This document shows positions 27,371-36,329 of a stretch of DNA of 64,000 bases, one piece after another. This DNA comes from Ditibartonella apihabitans (GTDB lineage Bacteria > Pseudomonadota > Alphaproteobacteria > Rhizobiales > Rhizobiaceae). The stretch spans positions 2,172,501 through 2,236,500 of the forward strand of contig NZ_CP015820.1 in NCBI RefSeq assembly GCF_002007485.1. The letters are read 5' to 3'. Every line of letters begins with the position of its first letter. The first letter of the stretch is position 1. Below the pieces are notes generated by a model. The model was not told where the DNA came from and ran no database searches. It saw only the letters and a program-made list of their open reading frames with translations. The position numbers and the translations under genes are program-made.

Positions 27371-28321
27371 ATGAGTGACAATCCTTTTGCGCCACAAGGC
27401 GGGCAAATGAATGCAAATGTAAATTTGGCCAATCAAACAGGCGGGGCAGATAATTCAGTCATCAAGGATACAACTACGGCCGATTTTTCAAAGGATGTTC
27501 TTGTCGAATCAAAAAAACAACCTGTTATCGTCGATTTTTGGGCAACATGGTGTAACCCGTGCAAGCAATTGGGGCCTGTTCTCGAAAAAGTAGTCAAGGC
27601 AGCGAAAGGCGCTGTCAAACTCGTCAAACTCGATATTGATAAACATCCGGCCATTCCCGGCCAGATGGGAATACGCTCCGTACCTGCCGTCATTGCTTTT
27701 GTCGATGGCCACCCTGTTGACGGTTTTATGGGGGCGGTACCGGAAAGCGAAGTCAAGAAATTTGTTGCAAAACTAACCGGTAACGAAAAAGAAGCAGCAA
27801 TTGACGAGGCTTTGGAGACAGCCAATGAATTGCGCAAAAGTGGCGATGTGACAGGTGCTGCAACTTTTTATGCGCAAATTCTCAAACAGGCTCCCGATAA
27901 CGTCACCGTTATTGCCGCTTTTGCCGATATGCTTGTCGAACATGGTGAACTCGATCAGGCAAAAGGCATTCTCAAAGCTGTGCCGGATGCCAAAAAGTCC
28001 GACCCTGCTATTCGTGCTGTCGAAGCAAAGATTGCCCTTAAAGAAGAAACCGCCAAATTGGGCGACCCGACAGCACTGAAAAAACGCATTGCCGAAAATC
28101 CGAAAGATTATCAGGCTGCCTATGACCTTGCTCTTGTTTATAATGCCGAAAACAAGCGGGATGAAGCGGCCGATTTGCTGCTCGGTATCATGAAAGCAGA
28201 TAGAACGTGGAATGATGACGGGGCAAGAAAACAATTATTACAGTTTTTTGAAGCCTGGGGCGCAATGGATCCGGCAACATTGACCGCGCGTAGAAAACTG
28301 TCATCATTATTGTTTTCTTGA
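27371..28321 (+). CDS. Thioredoxin-TPR chaperone-type protein (CnoX/YbbN-like)
   Basis: 316 aa. An N-terminal thioredoxin domain (about residues 35-140) carries an intact WCNPC active site (C61/C64), followed by a TPR-like C-terminal domain (about 150-316). This is the architecture of YbbN/CnoX, a holdase that works with GroEL. E. coli YbbN lacks the redox pair, whereas this one keeps it, as in alphaproteobacterial relatives. The ATG at 27371 has AGGA upstream; a TTG two codons earlier is less likely. LON-domain and Trm112 genes follow in the same direction, a conserved rhizobial cluster. Confidence 0.88.
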   Translation: MSDNPFAPQGGQMNANVNLANQTGGADNSVIKDTTTADFSKDVLVESKKQPVIVDFWATWCNPCKQLGPVLEKVVKAAKGAVKLVKLDIDKHPAIPGQMGIRSVPAVIAFVDGHPVDGFMGAVPESEVKKFVAKLTGNEKEAAIDEALETANELRKSGDVTGAATFYAQILKQAPDNVTVIAAFADMLVEHGELDQAKGILKAVPDAKKSDPAIRAVEAKIALKEETAKLGDPTALKKRIAENPKDYQAAYDLALVYNAENKRDEAADLLLGIMKADRTWNDDGARKQLLQFFEAWGAMDPATLTARRKLSSLLFS

Positions 28322-28426
28322 TGGCTTGTCTGCCTAAAACCTTGAAGACTTTATCATTATCGGGATGTTAAAAAATATCTCGTTCAAATTTTTAAAAACC
28401 TTTATGGCTCTGGACGATAAAAAACA

Positions 28427-29092
28427 ATGAAAGCTGGAAATGCCCACTATATTCAGGTGAAAGACCTGCCCGACGAAATCGGCCTGTTTCCGCTCGAAGG
28501 GGTTCTGCTTTTGCCAAATGGCTATTTGCCGCTTAATGTTTTCGAGCCGCGTTACTTGGAACTTGTTGAAGATGCAATAAAAGGCAACCGGTTGATCGGC
28601 ATTATCCAGCCGGAGCCGGAATCAAACAATGCCGAAAAGCCGGAGCTTTATAAAACCGGCTGTATCGGGCGCATCACAAGTTTTGCCGAAACCGGAGATG
28701 GCCGGCTGATGATCGGCTTGCAAGGTGTTTGTCGTTTCAAACTTCAAAAAGAAATTGCAAGTGACAAACCTTACCGGATTGCAAAAATTACGATTGATGA
28801 AAGCGACCTTGTCGAGCAACCGGATGCAGGCGATAAAATCAATCGCGAAGAGCTTCTTGATACTTTTGAAAAATTTCTTGATGCCCATGAAATGGAAGCC
28901 GATTGGGATTCGATCATGCAGGCACCGACAGAATCGCTTGTCAATGCGCTTGCTATCATGGCGCCTTTCGGAACTGCCGAAAAACAGGCGCTTCTTGAAG
29001 CACCAGATATTGTTGCCCGAGCTGCGACCCTCGTTGCTTTGACAGAACGCTCGCTCATGGAACATAGTGGTGATGATAAACCGCTCAATTGA
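28427..29092 (+). CDS. LON N-terminal (substrate-binding) domain protein
   Basis: 221 aa stand-alone LON substrate-binding domain, without ATPase or protease parts. Typical pieces are GLFPLEGVLLLPNGYLPLNVFEPRYLELV, CIGRITSF and GLQGVCRFKL. Its role is not established; it may act in protein quality control with the upstream thioredoxin-TPR protein. No clear Shine-Dalgarno precedes the start. Confidence 0.88.
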   Translation: MKAGNAHYIQVKDLPDEIGLFPLEGVLLLPNGYLPLNVFEPRYLELVEDAIKGNRLIGIIQPEPESNNAEKPELYKTGCIGRITSFAETGDGRLMIGLQGVCRFKLQKEIASDKPYRIAKITIDESDLVEQPDAGDKINREELLDTFEKFLDAHEMEADWDSIMQAPTESLVNALAIMAPFGTAEKQALLEAPDIVARAATLVALTERSLMEHSGDDKPLN

Positions 29093-29128
29093 ACGCGGCT
29101 CTCGGTTCGAAGGATTGGATATGATCTG

Positions 29129-29320
29129 ATGGTCAAATATACTACCGACCCGAAAATGCTCGAACTTCTGGTCTGTCCGGTAACAGGCGGAGAGCTTCAC
29201 TTTGACAAAGAACGGCAGGAACTCGTTTCCAAAAAAGCGAGGCTTGCTTTTCCTATTCGTGACGGCATACCGATTATGCTTGCCTCCGAAGCGCGCCCGT
29301 TGGAAGAAAACGAAATATAA
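29129..29320 (+). CDS. Trm112-family protein (UPF0434/YcaR-like)
   Basis: 63 aa. It has the UPF0434 pattern: [16 protein letters not shown], then [18 protein letters not shown]. Eukaryotic Trm112 is an activator of methyltransferases; the bacterial role is unknown. Only one Cys remains of the zinc-ribbon-like motif, as in other proteobacterial members. It starts 36 bp after the LON-domain gene and is probably in the same transcript. Confidence 0.88.
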   Translation: MVKYTTDPKMLELLVCPVTGGELHFDKERQELVSKKARLAFPIRDGIPIMLASEARPLEENEI

Positions 29321-29478
29321 TTTTTCTAAAACCTTGTTTCGCTTTCGGAAGACCATGCTATAACGTAAATTATGGTCACATTATTCCATTCAAGGCGGGT
29401 GATCCTTTCTATTGTTATAGAGACCGTCCGGAATTTTGTTGTCCAATCGTTTTGATTATTTGAGAGGGCGCAATCGTT

Positions 29479-30591
29479 ATGGCTTCCAGAAAACTCTTTC
29501 TTCTTCCCGGAGACGGAATCGGCGTTGAGTCGATGGCCGAAGTTAAAAAAATCATTGCTTATATGGATAAAGAACTCGGGCTTGATTTCGAGTGTGAAGA
29601 AGGGCTTGTTGGCGGATCGGCTTATGATGCTTATGGCACGGCAATTTCGGAAGACGATATGAAACGGGCTTTGGCTGCCGATGCCGTGCTTTTTGGTGCT
29701 GTTGGTGGCCCGAAATGGGCAAAGGTTCCTTATGAGGTAAGACCCGAAGCGGGGTTGTTGCGGCTTCGCAAAGATCTCGGTCTGTTTGCCAATTTGCGAC
29801 CGGCCATTTGCTACCCCTCGCTTGCGTCTGCCTCATCGCTTAAACGAGAGCTTGTTGACGGGCTTGATATTTTGATTGTACGCGAGCTCACGGGCGGCGT
29901 TTATTTTGGAGAGCCGAAAGAAATTATCGACCTCGGCCATGGGGAAAAACGCGCAATCGATACCCAGATTTACGACACTTACGAGATCGACCGCATTGCA
30001 AGAGTTGCTTTTGACCTTGCACGCACCCGCAAAAACAAAGTGACTTCTCTTGAAAAACACAATGTCATGAAAACGGGCATTCTCTGGAACGAAGTCGTTA
30101 CAGAGGTCCATGACAAGGACTATAAGGATGTAACGCTTGAACATATGTTGGCCGATTCCGGCGGCATGCAATTGGTACGCGCCCCCAAGCAGTTCGATGT
30201 TATTGTGACGGACAATCTTTTTGGCGATATTTTCTCCGACATTGCAGCCATGCTTACGGGTTCGCTCGGTATGTTGCCTTCTGCCTCTCTCGGCGAAGAA
30301 GACAAGAAGACCGGCAAGCGCCATGCGCTTTATGAACCGGTTCATGGCTCTGCTCCCGACATCGCCGGAAAAGGCATTGCCAATCCTATCGCAATGATCG
30401 CGTCACTTGCTATGTGCCTGCGCTATTCTTTCCTCATGGGGGCTGAAGCCGACCGGCTGGAAAAGGCTATTTCTGCCGTTCTTGATGATGGTGTGCGCAC
30501 AGCCGACATTTATTCGGAAGGCATGAAAAAAGTTTCAACCAGTGAAATGGGGGATGCCATTTTGCAAAAATTCAAAACGATGGTTGCATAA
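29479..30591 (+). CDS. leuB: 3-isopropylmalate dehydrogenase
   Basis: NAD-dependent oxidative decarboxylase of leucine biosynthesis, 370 aa. Motifs: [10 protein letters not shown] at the N-terminus, substrate-loop [20 protein letters not shown], and the metal/NAD motif [33 protein letters not shown] lies upstream of the ATG. It is separated by 663 bp from asd, which has its own leader. Confidence 0.95.
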   Translation: MASRKLFLLPGDGIGVESMAEVKKIIAYMDKELGLDFECEEGLVGGSAYDAYGTAISEDDMKRALAADAVLFGAVGGPKWAKVPYEVRPEAGLLRLRKDLGLFANLRPAICYPSLASASSLKRELVDGLDILIVRELTGGVYFGEPKEIIDLGHGEKRAIDTQIYDTYEIDRIARVAFDLARTRKNKVTSLEKHNVMKTGILWNEVVTEVHDKDYKDVTLEHMLADSGGMQLVRAPKQFDVIVTDNLFGDIFSDIAAMLTGSLGMLPSASLGEEDKKTGKRHALYEPVHGSAPDIAGKGIANPIAMIASLAMCLRYSFLMGAEADRLEKAISAVLDDGVRTADIYSEGMKKVSTSEMGDAILQKFKTMVA

Positions 30592-31032
30592 AACCGGCTT
30601 TCCTGACCGGATTGATGAATGGACTATCTTTTAAGAAAACTTGGCCGGATTAACGCCGGTCAAGTTGAAATACTGCTCGAAAACATTCATCAATTTTGTT
30701 CTTTGAATAAAGATAAAACCTGTAAAGTGCTGGGAAACCACCACGTTTAAACCGTTTTTCAATAGCTTCATTAGTTTTAGATATTCAGAACCGGTTTCAT
30801 CAGCCTTGAACTTTCAAAAATTTTTGCCGCTCACTGCTCTTCTTTTTATTGCTTGAAATTCAAGCTTTCTTGATGAGCAAATCATCGTCTCAAACTCTGA
30901 TAAAATGACCGATTTGTCTTATGTAACCTGCTAAACCAAAAAGAATTCAACATGAAAAATAACCGATTATTATTGTGTTTCTTGACAGAGGTTGAAAATA
31001 AGCTAAAACCAATGCGATCAAGGAGTTTAAAA
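30592..31032. other. Intergenic region after leuB, likely holding the asd promoter
   Basis: AT-rich. A weak CCGG hairpin follows leuB. An in-frame ATG at 30952 could extend the small frame described at 31033 but lacks a Shine-Dalgarno. No other gene seen. Confidence 0.35.
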
Positions 31033-31149
31033 ATGGACTTTTTGCGGTTCCATATCAATCGGTTTTCGGGCTACAATCGCGGCCTCGATCACTGCTGTGC
31101 ATCCTTGACAATTATTGGCCACAAAAAAACGACAAAGAAAATTATCTGA
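31033..31149 (+). CDS. Putative leader peptide of asd, Lys/Thr/Ile-rich end
   Basis: 38-codon frame preceded by AAGGAG at 8-bp spacing. The body is nondescript, but the last 14 residues read LTIIGHKKTTKKII, with 11 being Thr, Ile or Lys. The products of the pathway through Asd are Lys, Thr, Ile and Met. A 7-bp perfect stem (31115-31121 with 31157-31163) encloses exactly the KKTTKKII codons and stop. This resembles the thr-operon leader in logic. No homologue is known to me; the assignment is inference from composition, position and RNA pairing. Confidence 0.5.
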   Translation: MDFLRFHINRFSGYNRGLDHCCASLTIIGHKKTTKKII

Positions 31150-31250
31150 CGTCCCTTGGCCAACCTGCTCTCTCCCGGGTGCGGCCCGGGGGGTAAGCCT
31201 GACGGCCGCCGGGCTTCTTCACAAAACACGGAGAGAGACAGGAGTTCTGA
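31115..31250 (+). promoter_or_regulatory. Structured asd leader, candidate attenuator
   Basis: After the control-codon stem the RNA has an 8-bp stem CTCTCTCC (31168-31175) with GGAGAGAG (31230-31237). Inside it, two mutually exclusive stems are possible: GCCCGG/CCGGGC (31184-31189 with 31209-31214) or GCGGCC/GGCCGC (31181-31186 with 31204-31209). The outer stem ends just before the asd Shine-Dalgarno (CAGGAG). The block is far more GC-rich than its surroundings. It matches no riboswitch class I recognise. Confidence 0.45.
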
Positions 31251-31254
31251 TTAA

Positions 31255-32289
31255 ATGGGTTTTAAGGTTGCTGTTGTAGGTGCTACGGGAAACGTTGGAC
31301 GAGAAATGCTCAACATTCTCGAAGAGCGTGGTTTTCCGGCTGATGAAGTTGTACCACTCGCCTCGCATCGGTCATTGGGAACAGAAGTTTCCTTTGGTGA
31401 CAAAACACTGAAGGTCAAAGTTCTTGATAATTACGATTTTTCCGACACCGATATTTGTCTGATGTCTGCCGGTGGCAATGTTTCCAAAGAATGGGCGCCA
31501 AAAATTGGCGCGGCCGGCGCTGTCGTTATCGATAATTCTTCGGCCTGGCGTTATGATATTGATGTTCCGCTCATTGTTCCGGAAGTTAATCCTGATGCAA
31601 TCGACGGCTTCAAAACACATAATATCATTGCCAATCCGAACTGTTCGACAGCCCAGCTTCTGGTTGCTCTAAAACCTCTGCACGATGCCGCAACCATCAA
31701 GCGCGTTGTTGTTTCAACCTATCAATCGGTTTCGGGTGCAGGCAAGGCAGGAATGGACGAACTTTTCGAGCAATCGCGCGCAGTTTTTGTGGCAGACCCT
31801 ATTACGGTGCGCAAATTCACCAAGCGTATTGCTTTTAACGTTATTCCCCATATCGACGTATTCATGGAAGACGGCTACACCAAAGAAGAATGGAAAATGG
31901 TTGCCGAAACCAAGAAAATGCTCGACCCGAAAATCAAGCTTACGGCTACCGCCGTTCGTGTTCCGGTTTTCATCGGCCATGGCGAGGCCGTCAATGTCGA
32001 GTTTGAAAAACCCATCAGTGCCGATGAAGCACGCGAAATCCTGCGTAATGCTCCAGGTTGTCAGGTTGTCGACAAGCATGAGGATGGCGGCTATATGACA
32101 CCTTATGAATCAGCCGGCGAAGATGACACCTTTGTCAGCCGTATCCGCGAGGATATCACGGTTGAAAACGGCCTGTCTTTCTGGGTTGTTGCCGATAATT
32201 TGCGCAAAGGTGCAGCGCTTAATGCGGTGCAGATTGCCGAACTTCTGATCGCCCGCAATCTGATTACACCCAAAAAAGCCAAAGCATAA
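31255..32289 (+). CDS. asd: Aspartate-semialdehyde dehydrogenase
   Basis: NADPH-dependent reductase of aspartyl phosphate, 344 aa, the branch enzyme for Lys/DAP, Thr, Met and Ile. Motifs: VAVVGATGNVGREML, the SAGGNVSKEWAP loop, the catalytic Cys in NPNCSTAQL, and the His in PVFIGHGEAVNVEF. CAGGAG precedes the ATG. It has its own long leader and a strong terminator, so it is a single-gene unit. Confidence 0.95.
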   Translation: MGFKVAVVGATGNVGREMLNILEERGFPADEVVPLASHRSLGTEVSFGDKTLKVKVLDNYDFSDTDICLMSAGGNVSKEWAPKIGAAGAVVIDNSSAWRYDIDVPLIVPEVNPDAIDGFKTHNIIANPNCSTAQLLVALKPLHDAATIKRVVVSTYQSVSGAGKAGMDELFEQSRAVFVADPITVRKFTKRIAFNVIPHIDVFMEDGYTKEEWKMVAETKKMLDPKIKLTATAVRVPVFIGHGEAVNVEFEKPISADEAREILRNAPGCQVVDKHEDGGYMTPYESAGEDDTFVSRIREDITVENGLSFWVVADNLRKGAALNAVQIAELLIARNLITPKKAKA

Positions 32290-32353
32290 ACGCTTGTCAT
32301 CTAAAAAAATATTTTGACTTTACGAGCTTCAAAGCCGTTTTAAAAAGAAAATG

Positions 32354-32387
32354 CCCCTGTCGAGACTTTCTCGCAGGGGTTTTTTTT
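32354..32387 (+). terminator. Rho-independent terminator of asd
   Basis: CCCCTG/CAGGGG plus inner CGAGA/TCTCG stem, followed by eight T. Confidence 0.92.
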
Positions 32388-32842
32388 AACTCAAAAATAT
32401 CATTCGACAATGAGAGCTACTTTACTTCGGTTTTAAACATAAAACCAGAAATAAGCTGCTTCATGAAGCCATGCGTGGGCTTAACGCCTAAAAAACAATA
32501 AAGCACTTGGCAGCAATTTTTTTCCGACATTTATGAAAGCGTTTTTCAAGCACACATACGCTCTCATGATTGAATGACTGATTTCGGCAAAAGCGCATAT
32601 CGCAAAATTCCAGCGACTCATGAAGATGGAGAAAAAATTACAGGAAAACGCAATTTTCAAGCACCGTTTACACCGCAAAAATAATTTTAAAACCATTTTA
32701 AATAACAAAATTGCGGCGAATCGGCCTTTTTTACCAAAAGATAGTTTTTTATCTTTGCAACATTCATGATTGTATATAAAACTAAGTAAAGAAAACCATA
32801 CAGAAATACCGGTCTATCTTCCGGTAATATGTGGAGGCAAAA
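32388..32842. other. Intergenic region before the 61-aa membrane protein gene
   Basis: AT-rich; I see no gene, repeat or recognisable RNA. Confidence 0.4.
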
Positions 32843-33028
32843 ATGTTACGTGCTGTTGCACAGGCTATACTAGATTGTGCCGGTTATATCACTGCACTTT
32901 TTATTCCTGAAGACGCAACGAATTTTGACTTCATCCGCATGGGCGTCGCATTAGTGATGTTGATTTTCTTCTCGATCCTGTGCTGGCTGCTGCCCCAACT
33001 TTTCCATCATGGCAAGCGCTCTCACTGA
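32843..33028 (+). CDS. Small single-span membrane protein, unknown function
   Basis: 61 aa, starting MLRAVAQAILDC. One clear membrane segment (FIRMGVALVMLIFFSILCWL, about residues 29-48) is followed by a short basic, His-containing tail (HHGKRSH). GTGGAGG sits 5 bp before the ATG, which makes translation likely; an in-frame GTG at 32831 is part of that site. I do not recognise a family. Confidence 0.6.
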   Translation: MLRAVAQAILDCAGYITALFIPEDATNFDFIRMGVALVMLIFFSILCWLLPQLFHHGKRSH

Positions 33029-33222
33029 TATACGAAAAAATTATTTTCATTTATTTGGTTTTTATAAAAAAATCATCCTGCCACATAACCGATAACTATT
33101 GAAAATGTTGCTTGGTTTTTATACCACTTCCGGTAAAACTGATCGGCATATTGGTTAAAAAATCTTGGGCCCTGTTAGAACCGGCATTCAGAATTTTTAA
33201 AACCAATGAATGAACGGAAATT

Positions 33223-33257
33223 TTTCAGCCTATGTTTTGAGATGAAACATTCTGAAA
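33223..33257 (+). promoter_or_regulatory. Hairpin upstream of metQ
   Basis: TTTCAG/CTGAAA and ATGTTT/AAACAT form a two-part stem with a 7-nt loop, ending 21 bp before the metQ start and just ahead of its GAAGGG site. It could be an RNA control element or an operator; it is not a SAM-II aptamer by any motif I know. Confidence 0.4.
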
Positions 33258-33278
33258 AGAACATGAAGGGTTTCAATA

Positions 33279-34109
33279 ATGTTTCTTGATAAAATCAAAA
33301 GACGTACAGTTCTCGGACTTGCTTTTTCTTTTGCCACTTTTGCAAGTGTTTCAACTTTTGCACCGGTTCTCGCTCATGCCGAAGATAAAACAAGTATCAA
33401 GCTTGGAACAATGGAAGGTGAAGAATCGGAAGTTTGGAAGGTTGCCGCTCAGGAAGCCAAAAAACAGGGCCTCAACATTGATCTCGTTTTTTTCTCCGAT
33501 TATGCCTTGCCGAATGAAGCGGTCAATGCCGGTGATATTGACGCAAATTCATTCCAGCATAAACCCTATCTCGACGCACAAATCGAACAGCGCGGTTACA
33601 AGCTTTCGGTCGTGGGCTACACAGTGCTTTTCCCGATGGGCGTCTATTCCCATAAAATCAAAGACTTGAAAGATCTTCGTGACGGTGCTGTCGTCGGCGT
33701 TCCCAACGACCCGTCAAATGGCGGTCGCGCCTTGCGGCTTTTGAACGATATGGGTTTTATCAAGCTCAAAGACCCGAACAATGTTCTTGCCTCCAAACTC
33801 GATATTGTCGAAAACCCCAAAAAACTCGAAATTCGCGAGCTTGATGCCGGTATGCTCGGTCGTGCCATTGACGATTTCGACATTGCCATTGTCAATACCA
33901 ACTGGGCTTTGACCACTGGCCTCAAACCCGATAAAGATGCGATTGCTTGGGAAAAGTCCGAAAACAATCCCTATAACAATATTATTGTCGTACGCACCGC
34001 CGATAAAGACGAGCCATGGGTGAAAAAACTCGTTGCTGCCTATAATTCGGAACCGGTTCGCGCAAAAATCAAGGAAGTGTTTGGCGTAACTGCCCAGCCA
34101 TTATGGTAA
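33279..34109 (+). CDS. metQ: Methionine ABC transporter substrate-binding protein
   Basis: Periplasmic NLPA-family binding protein, 276 aa. A signal peptide (about residues 1-34) ends in AHA-ED with no lipobox cysteine, so the mature protein is probably soluble rather than a lipoprotein. Family segments: KLGTMEGEESEVW, FSDYALPNEAVNAGDIDANSFQH and VPNDPSNGGRALRLL. It is followed by metN (7-bp overlap) and metI. Confidence 0.93.
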   Translation: MFLDKIKRRTVLGLAFSFATFASVSTFAPVLAHAEDKTSIKLGTMEGEESEVWKVAAQEAKKQGLNIDLVFFSDYALPNEAVNAGDIDANSFQHKPYLDAQIEQRGYKLSVVGYTVLFPMGVYSHKIKDLKDLRDGAVVGVPNDPSNGGRALRLLNDMGFIKLKDPNNVLASKLDIVENPKKLEIRELDAGMLGRAIDDFDIAIVNTNWALTTGLKPDKDAIAWEKSENNPYNNIIVVRTADKDEPWVKKLVAAYNSEPVRAKIKEVFGVTAQPLW

Positions 34110-35149
34110 ATTCAAAAATGGGTTCAGCATCCGAACCAATCATATCACTTAAAAATATCAGCCGCCGTTTTTCCCAAACGGCGGCCGTTGACCATTTGTC
34201 ACTCGATATTGAAAAAGGCGAAATTCTTGGAATTATCGGGCGCAGCGGCGCCGGTAAATCCACGCTTATTCGCTGTCTCAATGGTCTTGAACGCATCGAT
34301 GAAGGACAAATCTTCTTTGAAGGTCATGACGTTTCGCATTTGAGCGAAAGCGAATGGGCACCCTATCGTCAACGCATCAGCATGATTTTCCAGCATTTCA
34401 ACCTGTTGTCATCGAAACGTGTGATCGACAATATCGCATTGCCGCTAAAGCTTGCCGGTGTGCCGAAAGAAAAACGCCGCGAACGGGCGATGGAACTTAT
34501 CGAACTTGTGAGCCTCAAAGGGAAAGAACAACATTTTCCGGCCGAGCTTTCCGGTGGGCAAAAACAGCGCGTCGGCATTGCCAGAGCCTTGGCTGCAAAT
34601 CCGAAAGTGCTCCTATCCGACGAGGCAACCTCGGCACTTGACCCGGAAACAACCCAATCCATTCTTGAATTGATTGCCGATATCAATAAAAGGCTCAATC
34701 TTACAGTTGTTCTGATTACGCATGAAATGGAAGTTGTAAGCTCCATTGCCAACCGCGTTGTTGTGCTGAACAAGGGTAAAATTGTCGAAGAAGGTCGGGT
34801 AAGAGATATTTTTGCTTCTCCCCAAGATGATACCACTATTGCGATGCTGCGCATTGTGACACCGCAATTACCGGCCGAATTTGCCAAAAGGTTGAAGCCG
34901 GAAGGTGATGAAGCTGTTATCGAGCTCAACATTGCCGGTGACGTAGCAAGAGAGCCGTTCCTGCACCTCATCGAATATGAAAGCGGGCTGATTCCGCGTA
35001 TTCTTCACGGCGGCATTGATACCATTCAGGGTGAACCGGTCGGACGTTTCTTTCTTGGCCTTCCGGCAAAAGACAAAGACAAACTTGACAAGGCGGTTTC
35101 CTGGCTTATCAAGCATGGACGCTATTGCGAGGTTCTCGGTTATGTATGA
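34103..35149 (+). CDS. metN: Methionine ABC transporter ATP-binding protein
   Basis: 348 aa. ABC domain with Walker A GRSGAGKSTLIRC, signature LSGGQKQRVGIARAL, Walker B VLLSDEATSALD and His loop ITHEME. The C-terminal NIL domain (about residues 265-348) senses methionine in MetN proteins and inhibits uptake. The first ATG overlaps the metQ stop; an ATG five codons later is an alternative start. Confidence 0.93.
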   Translation: MVNSKMGSASEPIISLKNISRRFSQTAAVDHLSLDIEKGEILGIIGRSGAGKSTLIRCLNGLERIDEGQIFFEGHDVSHLSESEWAPYRQRISMIFQHFNLLSSKRVIDNIALPLKLAGVPKEKRRERAMELIELVSLKGKEQHFPAELSGGQKQRVGIARALAANPKVLLSDEATSALDPETTQSILELIADINKRLNLTVVLITHEMEVVSSIANRVVVLNKGKIVEEGRVRDIFASPQDDTTIAMLRIVTPQLPAEFAKRLKPEGDEAVIELNIAGDVAREPFLHLIEYESGLIPRILHGGIDTIQGEPVGRFFLGLPAKDKDKLDKAVSWLIKHGRYCEVLGYV

Positions 35150-35801
35150 TGTACTTTCAAAAGAATTGCCGAAAGCAATTATAGACACCATCATCATGAC
35201 GGTGAGTTCTTCGCTGATGGCGCTCATTCTGGGGCTGCCGATCGGCCTTATCCTTTATATGACCGCCAAAGGGAGCCTGTTTCCCAAAGAAAATCTCAAC
35301 CGGTTACTGAGCTTCCTCGTCAATTGTGTGCGCGCCATTCCGTTTATCATTTTTGCTTTCTATCTTCTTCCCGTAACACGCGTTGTTGTCGGCACAGGTG
35401 TTGGCATAAGATCTGTTATCTTTGTGCTGATATTATCGGCGACACCACTTTATGCACGTTTGGCGGAACTGTCTTTTCGCGGGGTTGACAAGGGACTTGT
35501 CGAAGCTATCCGCTCGATGGGCGCTTCACGCATGCAAATTGTTACCAATGTCATTGTACCGGAATCATTTTCAAGCCTTGTTACCGGCTTTACTGTGATG
35601 GTTATTTCAATTATCAGTGCAACGTCGCTTGCCGGTTTTCTGGGGGGTGGCGGTCTTGGTGACATGGCGATCCGCTATGGTTACCAGCGCTATAATCCGG
35701 AGATTATGAACATCGTTATCGGTGTTCTGATTGTCATGAATCTGGTCGTGCAATCCTGTGGTGACCGGTTGGCCCGCAAGCTTGACCACTCGAAACGTTA
35801 G
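35142..35801 (+). CDS. metI: Methionine ABC transporter permease
   Basis: 219 aa, five membrane segments, with the permease EAA loop (VEAIRSMGASRMQIVTNVIVPES). The start at 35142 overlaps the metN stop by 8 bp and gives the usual MetI length; a longer in-frame start lies within metN. Completes the MetNIQ importer for D/L-methionine. Confidence 0.92.
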   Translation: MYDVLSKELPKAIIDTIIMTVSSSLMALILGLPIGLILYMTAKGSLFPKENLNRLLSFLVNCVRAIPFIIFAFYLLPVTRVVVGTGVGIRSVIFVLILSATPLYARLAELSFRGVDKGLVEAIRSMGASRMQIVTNVIVPESFSSLVTGFTVMVISIISATSLAGFLGGGGLGDMAIRYGYQRYNPEIMNIVIGVLIVMNLVVQSCGDRLARKLDHSKR

Positions 35802-35827
35802 CCATTTCACTTGAAACAGGGGAAACA

Positions 35828-36280
35828 ATGATGAAAAATAATAAAAGCCGGATAACAAATTTTGTGTCTGTGGCTCCAATTGCCACTTTAATTGCCACTT
35901 CCATGCTGCTTTCCGGCTGTGGCGGACGCGACGCCCATCCGGTTGCTTTAACCAATCCGAACGACAGTGTCATGGATTGTGCAGGTATTTCACGAGAATT
36001 CTACGCCAATGAACGCCAGATTAAAGCTGTCATCCATGAGCGCACAAATGCACAAGGAAAGAATGTTGCATTAGGGGCAGCCGGTATTTTCTTCTTTCCT
36101 GCATGGTTTTTCATGGATCCGAAATCGCCGGAAAGAGTGGAAATCGATGCATTGCGCAATCGTAACGGCGTGTTACAGGACATTGCCCACACCAAAAACT
36201 GTGCTCCCATGCAATCGGAATTGACGGAAGCCTATAAGCAACTGGACAGCCAAAAAGCGGCCAAATCCCAAAAGAAATAA
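35828..36280 (+). CDS. Small lipoprotein of unknown function
   Basis: 150 aa. A signal peptide with lipobox LLSGC (Cys about residue 31) is followed by a conserved-looking motif of two cysteines (DCAGIS and KNCAPM). A hydrophobic segment (LGAAGIFFFPAWFFM) and a basic, lysine-rich tail also occur. AGGGG precedes the ATG. Similar small lipoproteins with a DC..I...Y..N core occur widely in Rhizobiales; function is unknown. It lies 26 bp after metI and may be read through from it. Confidence 0.75.
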   Translation: MMKNNKSRITNFVSVAPIATLIATSMLLSGCGGRDAHPVALTNPNDSVMDCAGISREFYANERQIKAVIHERTNAQGKNVALGAAGIFFFPAWFFMDPKSPERVEIDALRNRNGVLQDIAHTKNCAPMQSELTEAYKQLDSQKAAKSQKK

Positions 36281-36307
36281 ACGGAAAACAAATTGGTTAA
36301 AAATAAA

Positions 36308-36329
36308 AGGCCGGTTAAACCGGCTTTTT
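36308..36329 (+). terminator. Rho-independent terminator after the lipoprotein gene
   Basis: GCCGGTT/AACCGGC stem followed by TTTTTG. Confidence 0.85.

Noticed and set aside
29371-29454. Short frame upstream of leuB as a possible leucine leader
   Set aside because: Only two leucines near the start and no stem enclosing them; not leader-like.
33206-33289. 27-codon frame with three Met residues ahead of metQ, as a possible methionine leader peptide
   Set aside because: No Shine-Dalgarno, Met codons not clustered, and it runs out of frame into metQ.
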